Assembly: GCA_026874595.1 (NCBI GenBank)
Contig: CM049310.1
Coordinates: 65,610,056 to 65,674,055, forward strand
Length of the DNA stretch: 64,000 bases
Source of the DNA: Sipunculus nudus
Taxonomy: Eukaryota > Annelida > Sipuncula > Golfingiida > Sipunculidae
Reading direction: 5' to 3'
Shown here: piece by piece, positions 22,512-31,225 of the stretch
Position numbering within the stretch: position 1 is the stretch's first letter
Layout: each line of letters opens with the position of its first letter
Program-made: the position numbers and the translations under genes
Notes under the pieces: generated by a model
Seen by the model: only the letters and a program-made list of their open reading frames with translations
Told to the model about the DNA's origin: nothing
The model's database searches: none

Positions 22512-23683
22512 TTTTTTAGCGAACCTGTGAGCTTATGCGATGGTGCGGCGTCGTGCGGCATCTGTACGTTAACCATAGCTATCTCAAAAACGGCAGGAGC
22601 TAGCATCACCAAATCTTTTGCAAATAGTCAGTCATCCAAAAAACTATATCAGATTTTGTATATTTTTCTTCTAACTGCATTTTCTTAGGTTTTATAGGGA
22701 AAAAGCTAAAAAAGCTTTAAAAATCTTGTTCTCCGAAACTGTCCAGCCAAATTGTCCAATATTTCACTGAAATCATCCCTGGAACAATCTTTCTCAAGTT
22801 TGTTTGAATGGTTCCAGTTTGGAGATATTTGGCTGTGTTACAGGAGTTTGAACTTTGTTAACTGTGCAAAAAAGCATATTAAAATTACAATCTCAGAAAC
22901 GGCTGGAGCTTTTATGCCAATGTTGGTCACATAGGTCATATCTGAAATTGAAGTATTGGTGGCACCACCTGCATCGGCCTTTTTTGTTACGGGGTCATTA
23001 GTGCCTGTATCACACTGAGGGCTACAAAAAACTTCTTCTCTGAAACCATATGGCCAAAATGTTTAATATCGCACAGAAATGATCCTAGGGTAGTGCTTTC
23101 TGAAGTTTGTTCAAATGGTCTCTTTTCAGTGACTTTTGGCTAAGTTATAGGAAGCTGAATTTAGTCATATGCCATAACAGCCCATTTTAGCTCAGTGGCT
23201 ACAAAGATCTTCTTCTCAAAAACCGCTGGGTTAAATTCTTAAATCTCACACATTAATTATCCTCAGATGTTGATAATTCAAGTTTGTTCAAATGGTTTTG
23301 ATTCAGTGCTTTTTGGCTGAGTTATGGGAAGCTGAACTTAGCCAGTTTGCTGTATTTTCCTATATGAGTTATAAACTTGCGAAACGTTTTTTCGACTAAT
23401 GCCACTGATGCCAGTTTGTTAAATATTTTACAAGAATAATCCCTACATAAATTCTTATAATAATTGTCATTAATGGTTCCACATGAATGATTTTTGGCTG
23501 AATTATGGAGATTGAATTGAGTCATTTCACCATATATGTTAGCTGTGTGATGCAGTTACATCTAGCCTGGCACCAGTTTATCAGTATCCATTACATCATG
23601 CCACTAGACATTTAGATTTCAGGTTTTATTTGGTTAATATTGACAAAAAATCTTTTTGAAAGCCTTTAAAAAATTTAGATGGA
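22512..23683 (+). mobile_element. Family B element, copy B4, 5' part abutting Helentron helicase
   Basis: The 5' end is TTTTTTAGCGAACCTGTGAG and the modules match B2. At about 23,683 B-type sequence gives way directly to Helentron helicase sequence on the same strand. No B 3' end occurs before the Ty3/gypsy remnant. It could be the left part of a decayed autonomous B-family Helentron, or a chance junction. Confidence 0.6.
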
Positions 23684-24990
23684 CAGGCTGCTTACAATGT
23701 TCATGGATCCACATTACATAACACTTTTTGAATAGATCCAGAAAAAGGGTTTGATTACAGAAAATTGTCATCAGACATCCTGAACACACTGAGGACAATA
23801 TAGACACCTTGAGATATTAATGATTGATGAAATAAGCATGATACAAAATCGCATGTTCAATTTGTAAAGTTGCATCTTCAAGAAATAAAATGCAACATAG
23901 AACCCTTTGGCAGCATCTATGTTATTGACATTGGAGACCTTTTCCAGATGCAACCAGTATGGGACAATGGATTTTCATTAACTTGTCTGATTATTATGGA
24001 CCTCTTGCACTAATTAACCTGTGGGTAGACATTTTCTTTTGTATGAACTGACAGAAATCATGAGGCAAAAAAATTATTGTGATTACGCAGAACTTTCGAA
24101 TAGGCTATGTGAAGGACAACACACAAAAGGTGTTATTGGTACCCATAAATCTTGTCTTGTTACTACCATCAGTTCATATCCGTCACAAACTACACATTTG
24201 TTTACCAACAATACTTCTGTGGACAATCATAATATGCAAATCTTCCAGTGTACATACACAACAAAGGTAATAGTAACTGCAGCTGACACAGTTATAACAG
24301 ATGTCACAAGAAAGATGTTCTTTCTAGAATACCTCGCAACCCATCAAAAAGTGCAGGTTTGCTGAAAACACTTCAGATTGCCTTTGGTTTACCATATATA
24401 TGATATCACCTGCAATATAGCAGTTCAAGATGGAATCACAAATGGTTGTTCTTGTATATTGAAGCACATACAATATATGCATAGCAAAACTGTACCAAGT
24501 ATTCTTTGGATTCAGTTTGAAGATTCAAACATTGGTTCAGACACCAGGCAAAATTATGCCAACTTTTACACTCCATCAATATCCAAAGAATGGACACCAC
24601 TTTTTGGCCCCAAGCAGACATCAATCCAGGCCGGAGACATTTACTGGTAACTTGTTCTTGGTTTCCATTAAATATTGGTGCTGAAAAACAATATTGAAGG
24701 CACAAGGCAGTTCACTTGATCAGGTGGTTGTGGATATGACATGTACAAGAAAACTGAGACATGCACATTATGTTGCTTTGAGTAGGGCAAGAAAAATGGA
24801 TGGCTTGTATGTATTAAATTTAGATGAAAACAAAATATCAACTGATCCACCCGTGACATATGAAATAGCAAGACAGCGTAATAATGCAGAGGGTCTAGAA
24901 TACATGTTATAATTTGATCCTATGGGATTCATATCCTCTTAATTTCATACCACCAACATCTGTACCAACTGATACACTCAATATAATGTA
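23684..24990 (+). pseudogene. Helentron PIF1-type helicase remnant
   Basis: Superfamily 1 DNA helicase blocks occur in order, with stops and frameshifts between them: GQAAYNVHGSTLHNTF; Walker B LMIDEISM (about 23,813); motif III GDLFQMQPV (about 23,935); YELTEIMRQK, followed by YAELSNRL; HLFTNNTSVDNHN (about 24,200); motif V-like QGSSLDQVVVDMT (about 24,700); motif VI YVALSRAR (24,769); and GLYVLNLDENKISTD. This is the C-terminal half of a Helitron/Helentron protein that would unwind DNA during rolling-circle transposition. The Walker A segment and all upstream Rep sequence are absent here. At least one frame change separates Walker B from motif III. It continues into the endonuclease domain. 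Confidence 0.85.
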
Positions 24991-25602
24991 CCCTAACACA
25001 AGATCTCTTCATTTGCAATTCAGAGATGTGATATTTGATTGTCTTTTCCTTGATACCCATATCATTGCTTTGGCTGAAACCCTTTTGTATTCCTTTGATA
25101 CTGATGATCAATATTGTATCCCAAATTTCCAGCTCATATGAAATGATCATCAAACAACAGGTTCAACATGTCCATCAAAAAGACTGCACTATGGATTAGC
25201 ATTTTATGTGCACAAAGATATCTGCCCTTTCGTGGAAGTGCCTCATCATTCCAGTGGAAACATTGATGCATCTGTATTACTGATAAATACTCAAAGGTCT
25301 TCCTTACAGCTGATTAGTGTCTACAGATCCCCTGAGTCAAAACTGTTATTTCAAAACTTGCCCAACTTATGACACATGTTAATGTACAAAGCCATTGTTA
25401 GTAATTGGAGATTTCATTATTGATGTCACCAAACCAAGAAATATATCAGCCTTGAATGACCTATCAGATCTTCTACATTCTAAACAACTTGTAACAGAAA
25501 AGACAACTGATCATGAACTCTAATTGATCTAGTGTTTTTTCCTGATGCTACAACTTCAACAATAGACTCTACATGGTCTGATCATAAAGCCTTGTTCACA
25601 CT
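24990..25602 (+). pseudogene. Helentron C-terminal apurinic-like endonuclease remnant
   Basis: Directly after the helicase, on the same strand, is an exonuclease/endonuclease/phosphatase-type domain. Its blocks are YPNTRSLHLQFRD, IIALAET (catalytic Glu region), an aspartate-containing GDFIIDVT (about 25,407; the family usually has GDFN, so Asn is replaced), IDLVFFPDATT, and TWSDHKALFT (about 25,573) with the catalytic His. Helentrons, unlike classic Helitrons, carry such a domain fused to the helicase, which identifies the remnant as Helentron. A frameshift near 25,370 and a stop near 25,520 break it. It ends where the Ty3/gypsy remnant begins. Confidence 0.8.
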
Positions 25603-25868
25603 TGTTTGAAAGAGTGTTTTCAAGTTTCATCCTGATTGATAATTTTTGTCTTTTGTTGAGGAAATACCTGTTTCTGGTTACCCGGTTTGTGTTTGACTGC
25701 TGATTCCGGGTTTTACTAGTCCATGCTTGTCTTGTCTTGTATTATCGTCTTGCTAGTAAACATGTGTTATGCAGATGTCTTGATTATTGTTGTTCCACTC
25801 GTGACAATGGATTAGGACTTGATAGTTCCTATTGTGTGTATGTCAGTTACACAGATTAAGGACCACGC
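25603..25868 (+). repeat. Possible 5' LTR of the Ty3/gypsy element
   Basis: The segment between the endonuclease remnant and gag starts TGTTTGAAAG and ends ACCACGCA, followed by TTA and TGGTGGCAGGGG, a plausible primer-binding site. No matching 3' LTR was found, so the boundaries are inferred. Confidence 0.3.
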
Positions 25869-25943
25869 ATTATGGTGGCAGGGGTGTTTGTGGTGACAAC
25901 CACAGTAAGGAACTTTCTTCATGATTTAAACATTGTTGTGAAC

Positions 25944-26792
25944 GGCGGCCCAGACAGCAAAGCAAAACGGTTGAAGCCAATTGTCCTTTGCCACCCCAGC
26001 TAGTCATCAGTGACGGGAATGTTGCTGAGAATTTCAAAAAGTGGAAAAGACAGGTTGAAATTTATTTGGAAGCCACGGGTGCGCAGGACAAGTCTGATTC
26101 CACTAAAGTTGCTATTATCCTCCATTGTGCTGGCCCTGCTCTGGTAGATGTTTTTTGATCAATTTGAATGGTCCACAGGGGAGCAGAAGACAAATCCCCT
26201 CCTCCATTGTGCTAGCCCTGCCCTGATAGATGTATATGATCAATATGAATGGTCCACAGGGGGACAGAAGACAAATCCCCTCCTCCATTGTGCTAGCCCT
26301 GCCCTGATAGATGTATTTGATCAATATGAATGGTCCACAGGGGAGCAGAAGACAAATCCCCTCCTCCATTGTGCTAGCCCTGCCCTGATAGATGTATTTG
26401 ATCAATATGAATGGTCCACAGGGGAGCAAAAGACAAATCCCCAACCTGTGTTAGCAAAAATTGAACAGTTTTGCAATCCTAGACAAAACAAGGTTCTAGA
26501 GACTCACAGATTTTGGAATATTCAGTGGCAAGATCCATTTGATGTTTTCTTATCAGAACTGAGGGTAAAAGTAGAGAATTGTGGGTATAACTCTGATATG
26601 AAGGAAAGAGTGATAAGGGACAAAATTTTGTTAACCAGCCAGGGTAAATTACAGGATATCTTACTGAGAGAGGAGATATTAGATCTTAGAAAAGCAATTG
26701 ACCTTTGCCGTGCATTTGAGCAATCAAATAAGCACGTAAAAGAAACCAGTAGTACAAGTAATGCTGCTGTAAATCGTGTCCATTATCAATAA
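25944..26792 (+). pseudogene. Ty3/gypsy Gag remnant with internal 27-residue tandem expansion
   Basis: Gag (capsid) sequence reads LVISDGNVAENFKKWKRQVE, then VAIILHCAGPALVDVF, the repeat block, then KIEQFCNPRQNKVLETHRFW, DPFDVFLSELRVKVENCGY and IRDKILLTSQGKLQDILLRE. This matches the usual order of a metazoan Ty3/gypsy capsid. An extra T near 26,151-26,156 shifts the frame in the first repeat unit. The block LHCASPALIDVFDQYEWSTG is present four times where one would be expected. The start codon is not evident. The zinc knuckle and pol follow on the same strand. Confidence 0.85.
26118..26442 (+). repeat. 81-bp tandem repeat (four copies) within gag
   Basis: Units begin at 26,118, 26,200, 26,281 and 26,362 with TCCTCCATTGTGCT. 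Spacing is 82, 81 and 81 bp, so later units stay in frame (27 codons). Units two to four are almost identical; the first is the most diverged. Confidence 0.95.
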
Positions 26793-26872
26793 TAACATAA
26801 ACCTGCTCAGCAGACCAGTGGTTCCACCAGCAAACCAACCACACTAGCACTAACACAAAACCACAGATAAAA

Positions 26873-26970
26873 GCCGCTCTCCAGACCCGACAAGTTGAAT
26901 GTAATTTCTGCGAATATCGACATCCATATGAAAGAAAGAAATGCCCTGCATGGGGAAAAACACTGTGATA
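26873..26970 (+). pseudogene. Ty3/gypsy nucleocapsid zinc knuckle
   Basis: The frame gives VECNFCEYRHPYERKKCPAW, a C-X2-C-X3-H-X6-C CCHC-type knuckle that binds RNA in Gag. It is followed by a stop at about 26,968 and, in another frame, HCDNCNGQNQG, which looks like the start of a second knuckle. Protease and most of reverse transcriptase, expected next, are missing. Confidence 0.7.
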
Positions 26971-26989
26971 ACTGTAATGGACAGAACCA

Positions 26990-27480
26990 AGGTTAGTGGC
27001 AAAATTTTCCAAAGGATGCTGACAGAATCATTGAATGGACTTTATGGCATCTTCACAATTGCTGATGATATTGCTGTGGCAGGATGTGGTGAAACCACTG
27101 AAGAAGCCATGAAAGACAACAAGGCAAAGTTGACTAACTTATATAAGACCTGTGAACAGCGAAATAGCATATTGAATGAGGACAAGCAGGAAATTGGTCG
27201 ATCGTAAATAAAAACGAATCCATGGGCACCTGTTCACTGATAAAGGTGTTAAGGCTGACACCTCAAAAGTTGAAGCAATTCATAAAATGCCAGCCCTTAC
27301 AGATATTCAGGGAGTGAAACATATTTGTGGTATATGGTTCAATATATGGCTAGATTCCTACCAAACTTGGCCAATGATTTGGAACCAATCAGAGCAATAA
27401 CCAGAAAAGATGCATATTGGAATTGGGCAATTGAATGTGAAAATGCATTCCAAATCATCAGAGACAAACTAACATAAGCT
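26990..27480 (+). pseudogene. Ty3/gypsy reverse transcriptase, C-terminal part
   Basis: After the knuckle the sequence jumps into the last third of reverse transcriptase: KIFQRMLTESLNGLYGIF, IADDIAVAGCG (catalytic ADD, 27,061), ILNEDKQE, then in a new frame GHLFTDKGVKADTSKVEAI, IHKMPALTDIQGVKHICG and MARFLPNLANDLEPI. The enzyme copies element RNA into DNA. An internal deletion removed the protease and the fingers and palm upstream of the ADD motif. Frameshifts at about 27,205 and 27,335 and a stop at 27,475 end it before RNase H. Confidence 0.85.
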
Positions 27481-27483
27481 CCT

Positions 27484-27948
27484 GTGCCTGTGTATTTCAA
27501 GGCAGAAAGCCAAGTTGTTATCCAGGCAGACAGTAGTAAAGATGGGCTTGGAGCTGTGCTCCTACAGAATGGAAGGCCTGTGGAATATGCCTCGCGTACA
27601 CTTACTTCCTCGGAAGGAAACTGGGCACAGATAGAGAAGGAGATCCTTGCAGTGGTGTTTGGTTTGGAGAGATTTGACCAATACACATACAGTCGCAAAG
27701 TTGTTGTACAAAACGACCATAAACTATTAGTGTCCATCCTCAAGAAGCCGCTAAGCATGGCCCCTAAGCCGATACAGTCCTTGATGATGAGGTTATATCG
27801 CTTTGATGTTGACTTTCATTTTCTAGAAGGGTCTAAACTTATGATAGCAGATACTTTGAGCAGAGCATATCTAGATACCCCCAATGCAAGACCCTGCATT
27901 TTGAATATCCGTGCTTTTGAATTCGTACCAGATGCAAGGCTCGAATAA
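27484..27948 (+). CDS. Ty3/gypsy RNase H domain, open fragment
   Basis: An uninterrupted 154-codon frame covers the RNase H domain, which degrades the RNA strand of RNA-DNA hybrids. The residues are D16 in QADSSKDGLGAVLL, E51/E53 in WAQIEKEILAVVFGLERF and D78 in QNDHK (TDHK is usual). MIADTLSRAYL at 119-130 marks the tether to integrase. The catalytic acidic residues look present, but the frame is only a piece of pol, preceded by a stop, and cannot act as a gene. The first Met is internal and not a true start. Confidence 0.85.
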   Translation: MPVYFKAESQVVIQADSSKDGLGAVLLQNGRPVEYASRTLTSSEGNWAQIEKEILAVVFGLERFDQYTYSRKVVVQNDHKLLVSILKKPLSMAPKPIQSLMMRLYRFDVDFHFLEGSKLMIADTLSRAYLDTPNARPCILNIRAFEFVPDARLE

Positions 27949-27956
27949 GTCAAAGA

Positions 27957-28254
27957 AGCAACAAGGAAACAAGCAAAGATGAGTTGCTGCGAACGTTGCT
28001 ATCTTTGATCATGAATGGATGGCCTAGTTGTAAAAATGATGTTCCAGGTGAGGCCAAACCATATTATGATATGAGAGACACTTTAACCTACAAAAATGGT
28101 ATAATCCTAAAAGGAGAGGCTATCCTTGTTCCTAAATCTCTTAGAAGTGACATGAAGAAGCATCTTCATTTTGCACACCTTGGAGTGATTTTCTGGCCGG
28201 GATGGCTCAGGAAATAAAGCAGCGAGTCGAGTCTTGTGAGATGTGTCGACAATA
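27957..28254 (+). pseudogene. Ty3/gypsy integrase zinc-finger region, interrupted
   Basis: The frame reads GWPSCKNDVPGEAKPYYDMR, ILVPKSLRSDMKKHLHFAHL and IFWPG, then in another frame GMAQEIKQRVESCEMCRQ. His and Cys residues of the HHCC finger are visible (HLHFAH and CEMC), but about a dozen residues between the His pair and IFWPG are deleted. Coding sequence stops after CRQ at 28,254 and resumes at 30,887 with LRPNNQKE, so 2.6 kb has been inserted exactly here. Confidence 0.8.
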
Positions 28255-28444
28255 GCGTCATATTGACCCTCTGGCATTATGACCAGATTACTGGCACCAG
28301 AGTGTCATAACATCTATGTCTGAGGATCGCATTATAAGGCCTTATGAAGATGCAGATGTTTTCGTCATTTCAGAAAATGCTTCATGGGCTACAGGTGCAC
28401 TTTTGATCAATATAAACCAGACCATCTGTTAGCATTTTTTGTGT

Positions 28445-28601
28445 TGTTACAGGGTGACATAAAAGCAGACCGAACTGTCTCACTAGTGAAGCTTGCTTTG
28501 CTAGCGAAAAGGTTGGTTCGCCGGACTTGTGCGCCACCGACCTGGGTTCGACTCCCGGATTGGCCCCGGATTTTTCCCCTCAGCAATTTGTCTTCATAAC
28601 A
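28445..28601 (+). repeat. TRIM LTR1 (157 bp) with tRNA-like A and B boxes
   Basis: It starts TGTTACAGGGTGACATAAAA and ends CTTCATAACA. It contains a TATA-like CATAAAAG, an A-box-like TAGCGAAAAGG (28,502-28,512) and a perfect B box GGTTCGACTCC (28,545-28,555). CTGGGTTCGACTCCCGG folds as a T-arm. Confidence 0.8.
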
Positions 28602-28604
28602 AAA

Positions 28605-28622
28605 TGGGGGCTCAGCCAGGAT
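28605..28622 (+). other. Primer-binding site after LTR1 (tRNA-Pro-like)
   Basis: TGGGGGCTCAGCCAGGAT agrees at 15 of 18 positions with the complement of the tRNA-Pro 3' end, three bases after the LTR edge. The site after LTR3 also matches at 15 of 18 but differs at other positions. Confidence 0.6.
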
Positions 28623-28646
28623 GACGATAAAACTTTGTGGCCCAGG

Positions 28647-29496
28647 TAGTGTTGGGACGATATGGGTTTTTGATATCATGATAATTATTCAAATTTTATC
28701 GCGATATACTGTGATATCGCGATATTTGTAATTATATATAAAGGCATTAATAAGCCATCAATAATGGTATTTATAACAACCACCTTTAAAGTCTTGACTT
28801 TATACAAGGGGTTAAGTATTAATATCATTTATACCAATTGTGCCAGTACCACAGAATGACTCATAAAGTGATGTAAGTTGCATGAAGGTCCTGAAGGTGT
28901 GCAAGCTTGAGGCGTGGGAAGTCCTGCCCCCATCGTCGAATCACCCTTGTCAGAACTTTTCATCAGTTTCCTATAGCTACATAAAAGCCGAAGAATCCCG
29001 GTGAATTTTCGGAGAGCGTGTCATACCAATCATGGCTAAATATACCATCTTGATTTTATATGGCAAAATATTTAACCCGTATGGAATGTTCGATTCAGTG
29101 GTGACACCTTTATGTTGACATTTTTGTTCCATGCAATAAAAGCATAAATATGTGTATTTATTGCTCTTTCATTATAATGTTATTTTCTCCTGGAATTCTC
29201 AAGCTTTTGTCCTCTCTGATTCATCCTGCTACTTCCGGACATTTCCGACTAATCCCGAAGTCTGTAAGCACACGGTTCCGCCCACACGCGTGTATTCAAA
29301 TACATGTGGTTTATAAAAATAAATAAATGATTCTTTAAAATAAATTTATTTTGTACTTCAAGGGCTTGCTTGTGAACCAAAATCATGAACAAAAATTGAT
29401 ATCCTGGTATCGCGATATTAGGAAAGTTGACGGTATGATAACCGTAGCCGTCAGATATCGTGATAATACCGTATACCGGTAACCATCCCATCCCTA
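28647..29496. mobile_element. Non-autonomous hAT element (850 bp)
   Basis: It is flanked by perfect 8-bp duplications GGCCCAGG (28,639-28,646 and 29,497-29,504). Its ends are inverted and related: TAGTGTTGGGACGATA on the left and, read inward, TAGGGATGGGATGGTTA on the right. Subterminal TATCGCGATAT palindromes occur at both sides. No transposase frame is present. The 8-bp duplication and TAG/CAG ends are hAT hallmarks. Confidence 0.85.
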
Positions 29497-29579
29497 GGCC
29501 CAGGGAATAAGCTCACCAAAATGTGACTCCCAGGAAAATTAGTCTTGTTCTGATAGCAGAATGCTCTTAAGAGGAGGTG

Positions 29580-29736
29580 TGTTATGGGGTGACATAAAAG
29601 CGGACTGAACTGTCTTGCTAGTGAAGCTTGCTTTGCTAGCGAAGCTTTTGGTTTGCCGGACTCATGCGCTACCGACCTGGGTTCGACTCCCGGATCCGCC
29701 CAGGATATTTTCCCTCAACAAATTGCCTTTGTAACA
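29580..29736 (+). repeat. TRIM LTR2 (157 bp)
   Basis: It begins TGTTATGGGGTGAC, ends TTTGTAACA, and has a B box GGTTCGACTCC at 29,680-29,690. It is preceded by the polypurine tract AAGAGGAGG (29,569-29,577) and followed by TGGGGGCTC. Confidence 0.8.
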
Positions 29737-29855
29737 AAATGGGGGCTCTTCCAAAGTGATGGTAAACTCTTTGGTCCAGGGAAAATGCTCACCAAAGTGT
29801 GACTCTTGGGGTAATTAGTCTTGTTCTGATTGCAGAACTCTCTTAAGAGGGGGTG

Positions 29856-30012
29856 TGTTACGGGGTGACATAAAAGCAGACTGAACTGTCTCACTAATAA
29901 AGCTTGCTTTTCTAGCGAAGGGGTTGGAACGCGGGACTTGTGCGCCACCGTTATGAGTTCAAAACCGGGATCAGCCCAGGATTTTCCCCTGAACAATTCC
30001 TCATTTGTAACA
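29856..30012 (+). repeat. TRIM LTR3 (157 bp)
   Basis: It begins TGTTACGGGGTGAC and ends TTTGTAACA. The polypurine tract AAGAGGGGG is at 29,845-29,853. The B-box position is degenerate (AGTTCAAAACC), so this copy has drifted most. Confidence 0.8.
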
Positions 30013-30133
30013 AAATGGGGGCTTGTCCGACATTAAGATAAAACTTTGTGGCCCAGGGAATAAGCTCACCAAAGTGTGACTCCTGGGGAAAATTAGTCTT
30101 GTTCTGATAGCAGAACGCTCTTAAGAGGGGGTG

Positions 30134-30493
30134 TGTTACGCGGTGACATAAAAGCAAACCTAACTGTCTCGCTAGTGAAACTTGCTTAATTTGCTAGCAA
30201 AGCGGTTGGTTCGCCGGACTTGTGCGTTGTAATGTATCCGTGAGGAGCAAACACAAGCAAGCAGCAAGATGTAGCAACTCAGCAAGTAAACTAACAAACT
30301 TGTTTATTCACCATCTTGTTCTCAACTTCCCATCAAGCTTTGCGGCACATCCGGTTCATTCTGCAGTTTAGTCTATCAAGCACTCACCAGATGTCGCTAG
30401 TTTAAGGCCCAAGACATCACATGCGCCACCGACCTGGGTTCAACACCCGGATTGCCCCAGGATTTTTCCCCTCAGCAATTTGTCTTCGTAACA
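30134..30493 (+). repeat. TRIM LTR4, interrupted
   Basis: It begins TGTTACGCGGTGAC and ends TCTTCGTAACA. It is split by 195 bp plus a repeated TGCG after GGACTTGTGCG. Removing that and a 4-bp indel restores 157 bp. The B box is GGTTCAACACC (30,437-30,447). Confidence 0.75.
30228..30421 (+). mobile_element. Probable solo LTR nested in TRIM LTR4 (194 bp)
   Basis: It is bounded by TGTAATGT and ACATCACA, inverted with one mismatch, and flanked by TGCGT and TGCGC, a likely 5-bp target duplication with one change. No coding sequence. Confidence 0.55.
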
Positions 30494-30886
30494 GTGTATT
30501 TTCTTATAATACCAAATATACGCGAGAAAAGTTCCTGTTTAACCCAGCACATTGGTAAACCCCTCAGCATGTTTATTGAATTTATGACCGCATGAACACA
30601 AGCATGGCTCGGGGGGGTTACAAGATGCAGGCAACTTGCAGGTGACACAGGAAATGACCCATGTCCATTGAGACAGTGTTTCAGTTTGGGTTGTGAGCTC
30701 ACATATATACTATTGTGTTTATTCATCATTCTAAGCATAGTATTGAGATTATGGGCCGTTTACCGCAATATGAATGCAACCAGATGCAAGACCACTGCGA
30801 TACATTCCTCCATATTACTAGTATCTTAACTTGAGTTGGCTTACCAGCCCAATTATCCAATTGCCTACTGAGTTGAGTTGTCACGG

Positions 30887-31215
30887 CTATGCCAACAACT
30901 AAGACCAAACAACCAGAAAGAAACCCTCTTACAACAAGATGATGGGAAAGGTCCGTGGGAAAGTTCGCAGCTGATTTGTTTGAGATCAAAGTTTGTACTT
31001 ACCTTGTTACAGTTGACTTCTACTCAAACTTCATTGAAGTGGATTTCATGCCATCCACAACTGCATCTCAAGTCATAGGTGTACTTAAGAAGCAATTTGC
31101 ACGATTCGGTATCCTATCTTGTGTTGTTGGTGATCAAGGCTCACAGTTTACTTCAAATGAATTTAAGCAGTTTGTGAACAAATGGGGAATCACACATGTA
31201 AAAGTTGTGTCCTAG
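30887..31215 (+). pseudogene. Ty3/gypsy integrase catalytic core, truncated
   Basis: Pol resumes with LRPNNQKETLLQQDDGKGPW, then shifts frame to KFAADLFEIKVCTYLVTVDF, YSNFIEVDFMPSTTASQVI, LKKQFARFGILSCVVGDQGS and FKQFVNKWGITHVKVV. The core inserts element cDNA into the host genome. The first catalytic Asp (ADLFE) and the second (VGDQGSQF) are visible. The expected Glu lies downstream and is lost, because the B5 element follows within 12 bases. There is one frameshift near 30,955. Confidence 0.85.
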
Positions 31216-31225
31216 TCAGTCCGTA

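Larger units (their letters stand above)
28445..30493 (+). mobile_element. Tandem TRIM-like LTR element (four LTRs, three internal segments)
   Basis: Four 157-bp LTRs (TGTTAC..TAACA) alternate with internal segments of about 120 bp that carry a primer-binding site and a polypurine tract and no coding capacity. GTGT flanks the array on both sides (28,441-28,444 and 30,494-30,497), consistent with a 4-bp target duplication. This fits a terminal-repeat retrotransposon in miniature (LTR-internal-LTR about 434 bp) amplified in tandem. Internal segment 1 holds a hAT MITE and LTR4 holds a probable solo LTR. Such elements depend on the reverse transcriptase and integrase of an autonomous LTR element. 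Confidence 0.8.
28255..30886. mobile_element. Composite insertion in integrase (unidentified outer element plus TRIM array)
   Basis: The integrase frame is split at TGTCGACAA and continues at CAACTAAGACC. The outer layer (28,255-28,444 and 30,498-30,886, about 0.58 kb) has no recognised termini or coding sequence. Left ATAGCGTCA and right TGTCACGGCTAT are weakly inverted. A TRIM-like array sits inside it, bounded by GTGT duplications. Confidence 0.6.

Noticed and set aside
26115-26444. 109-residue minus-strand repeat protein (GICLLLPCGPFILIKYIYQG type)
   Set aside because: It is the antisense of the 81-bp gag repeat; the plus strand carries recognisable Gag on both sides.
28490-30450. Possible functional tRNA genes at the GGTTCGACTCC sites
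   Set aside because: They lie inside 157-bp LTRs. The acceptor and anticodon stems do not close, and the copies diverge in the T-arm.
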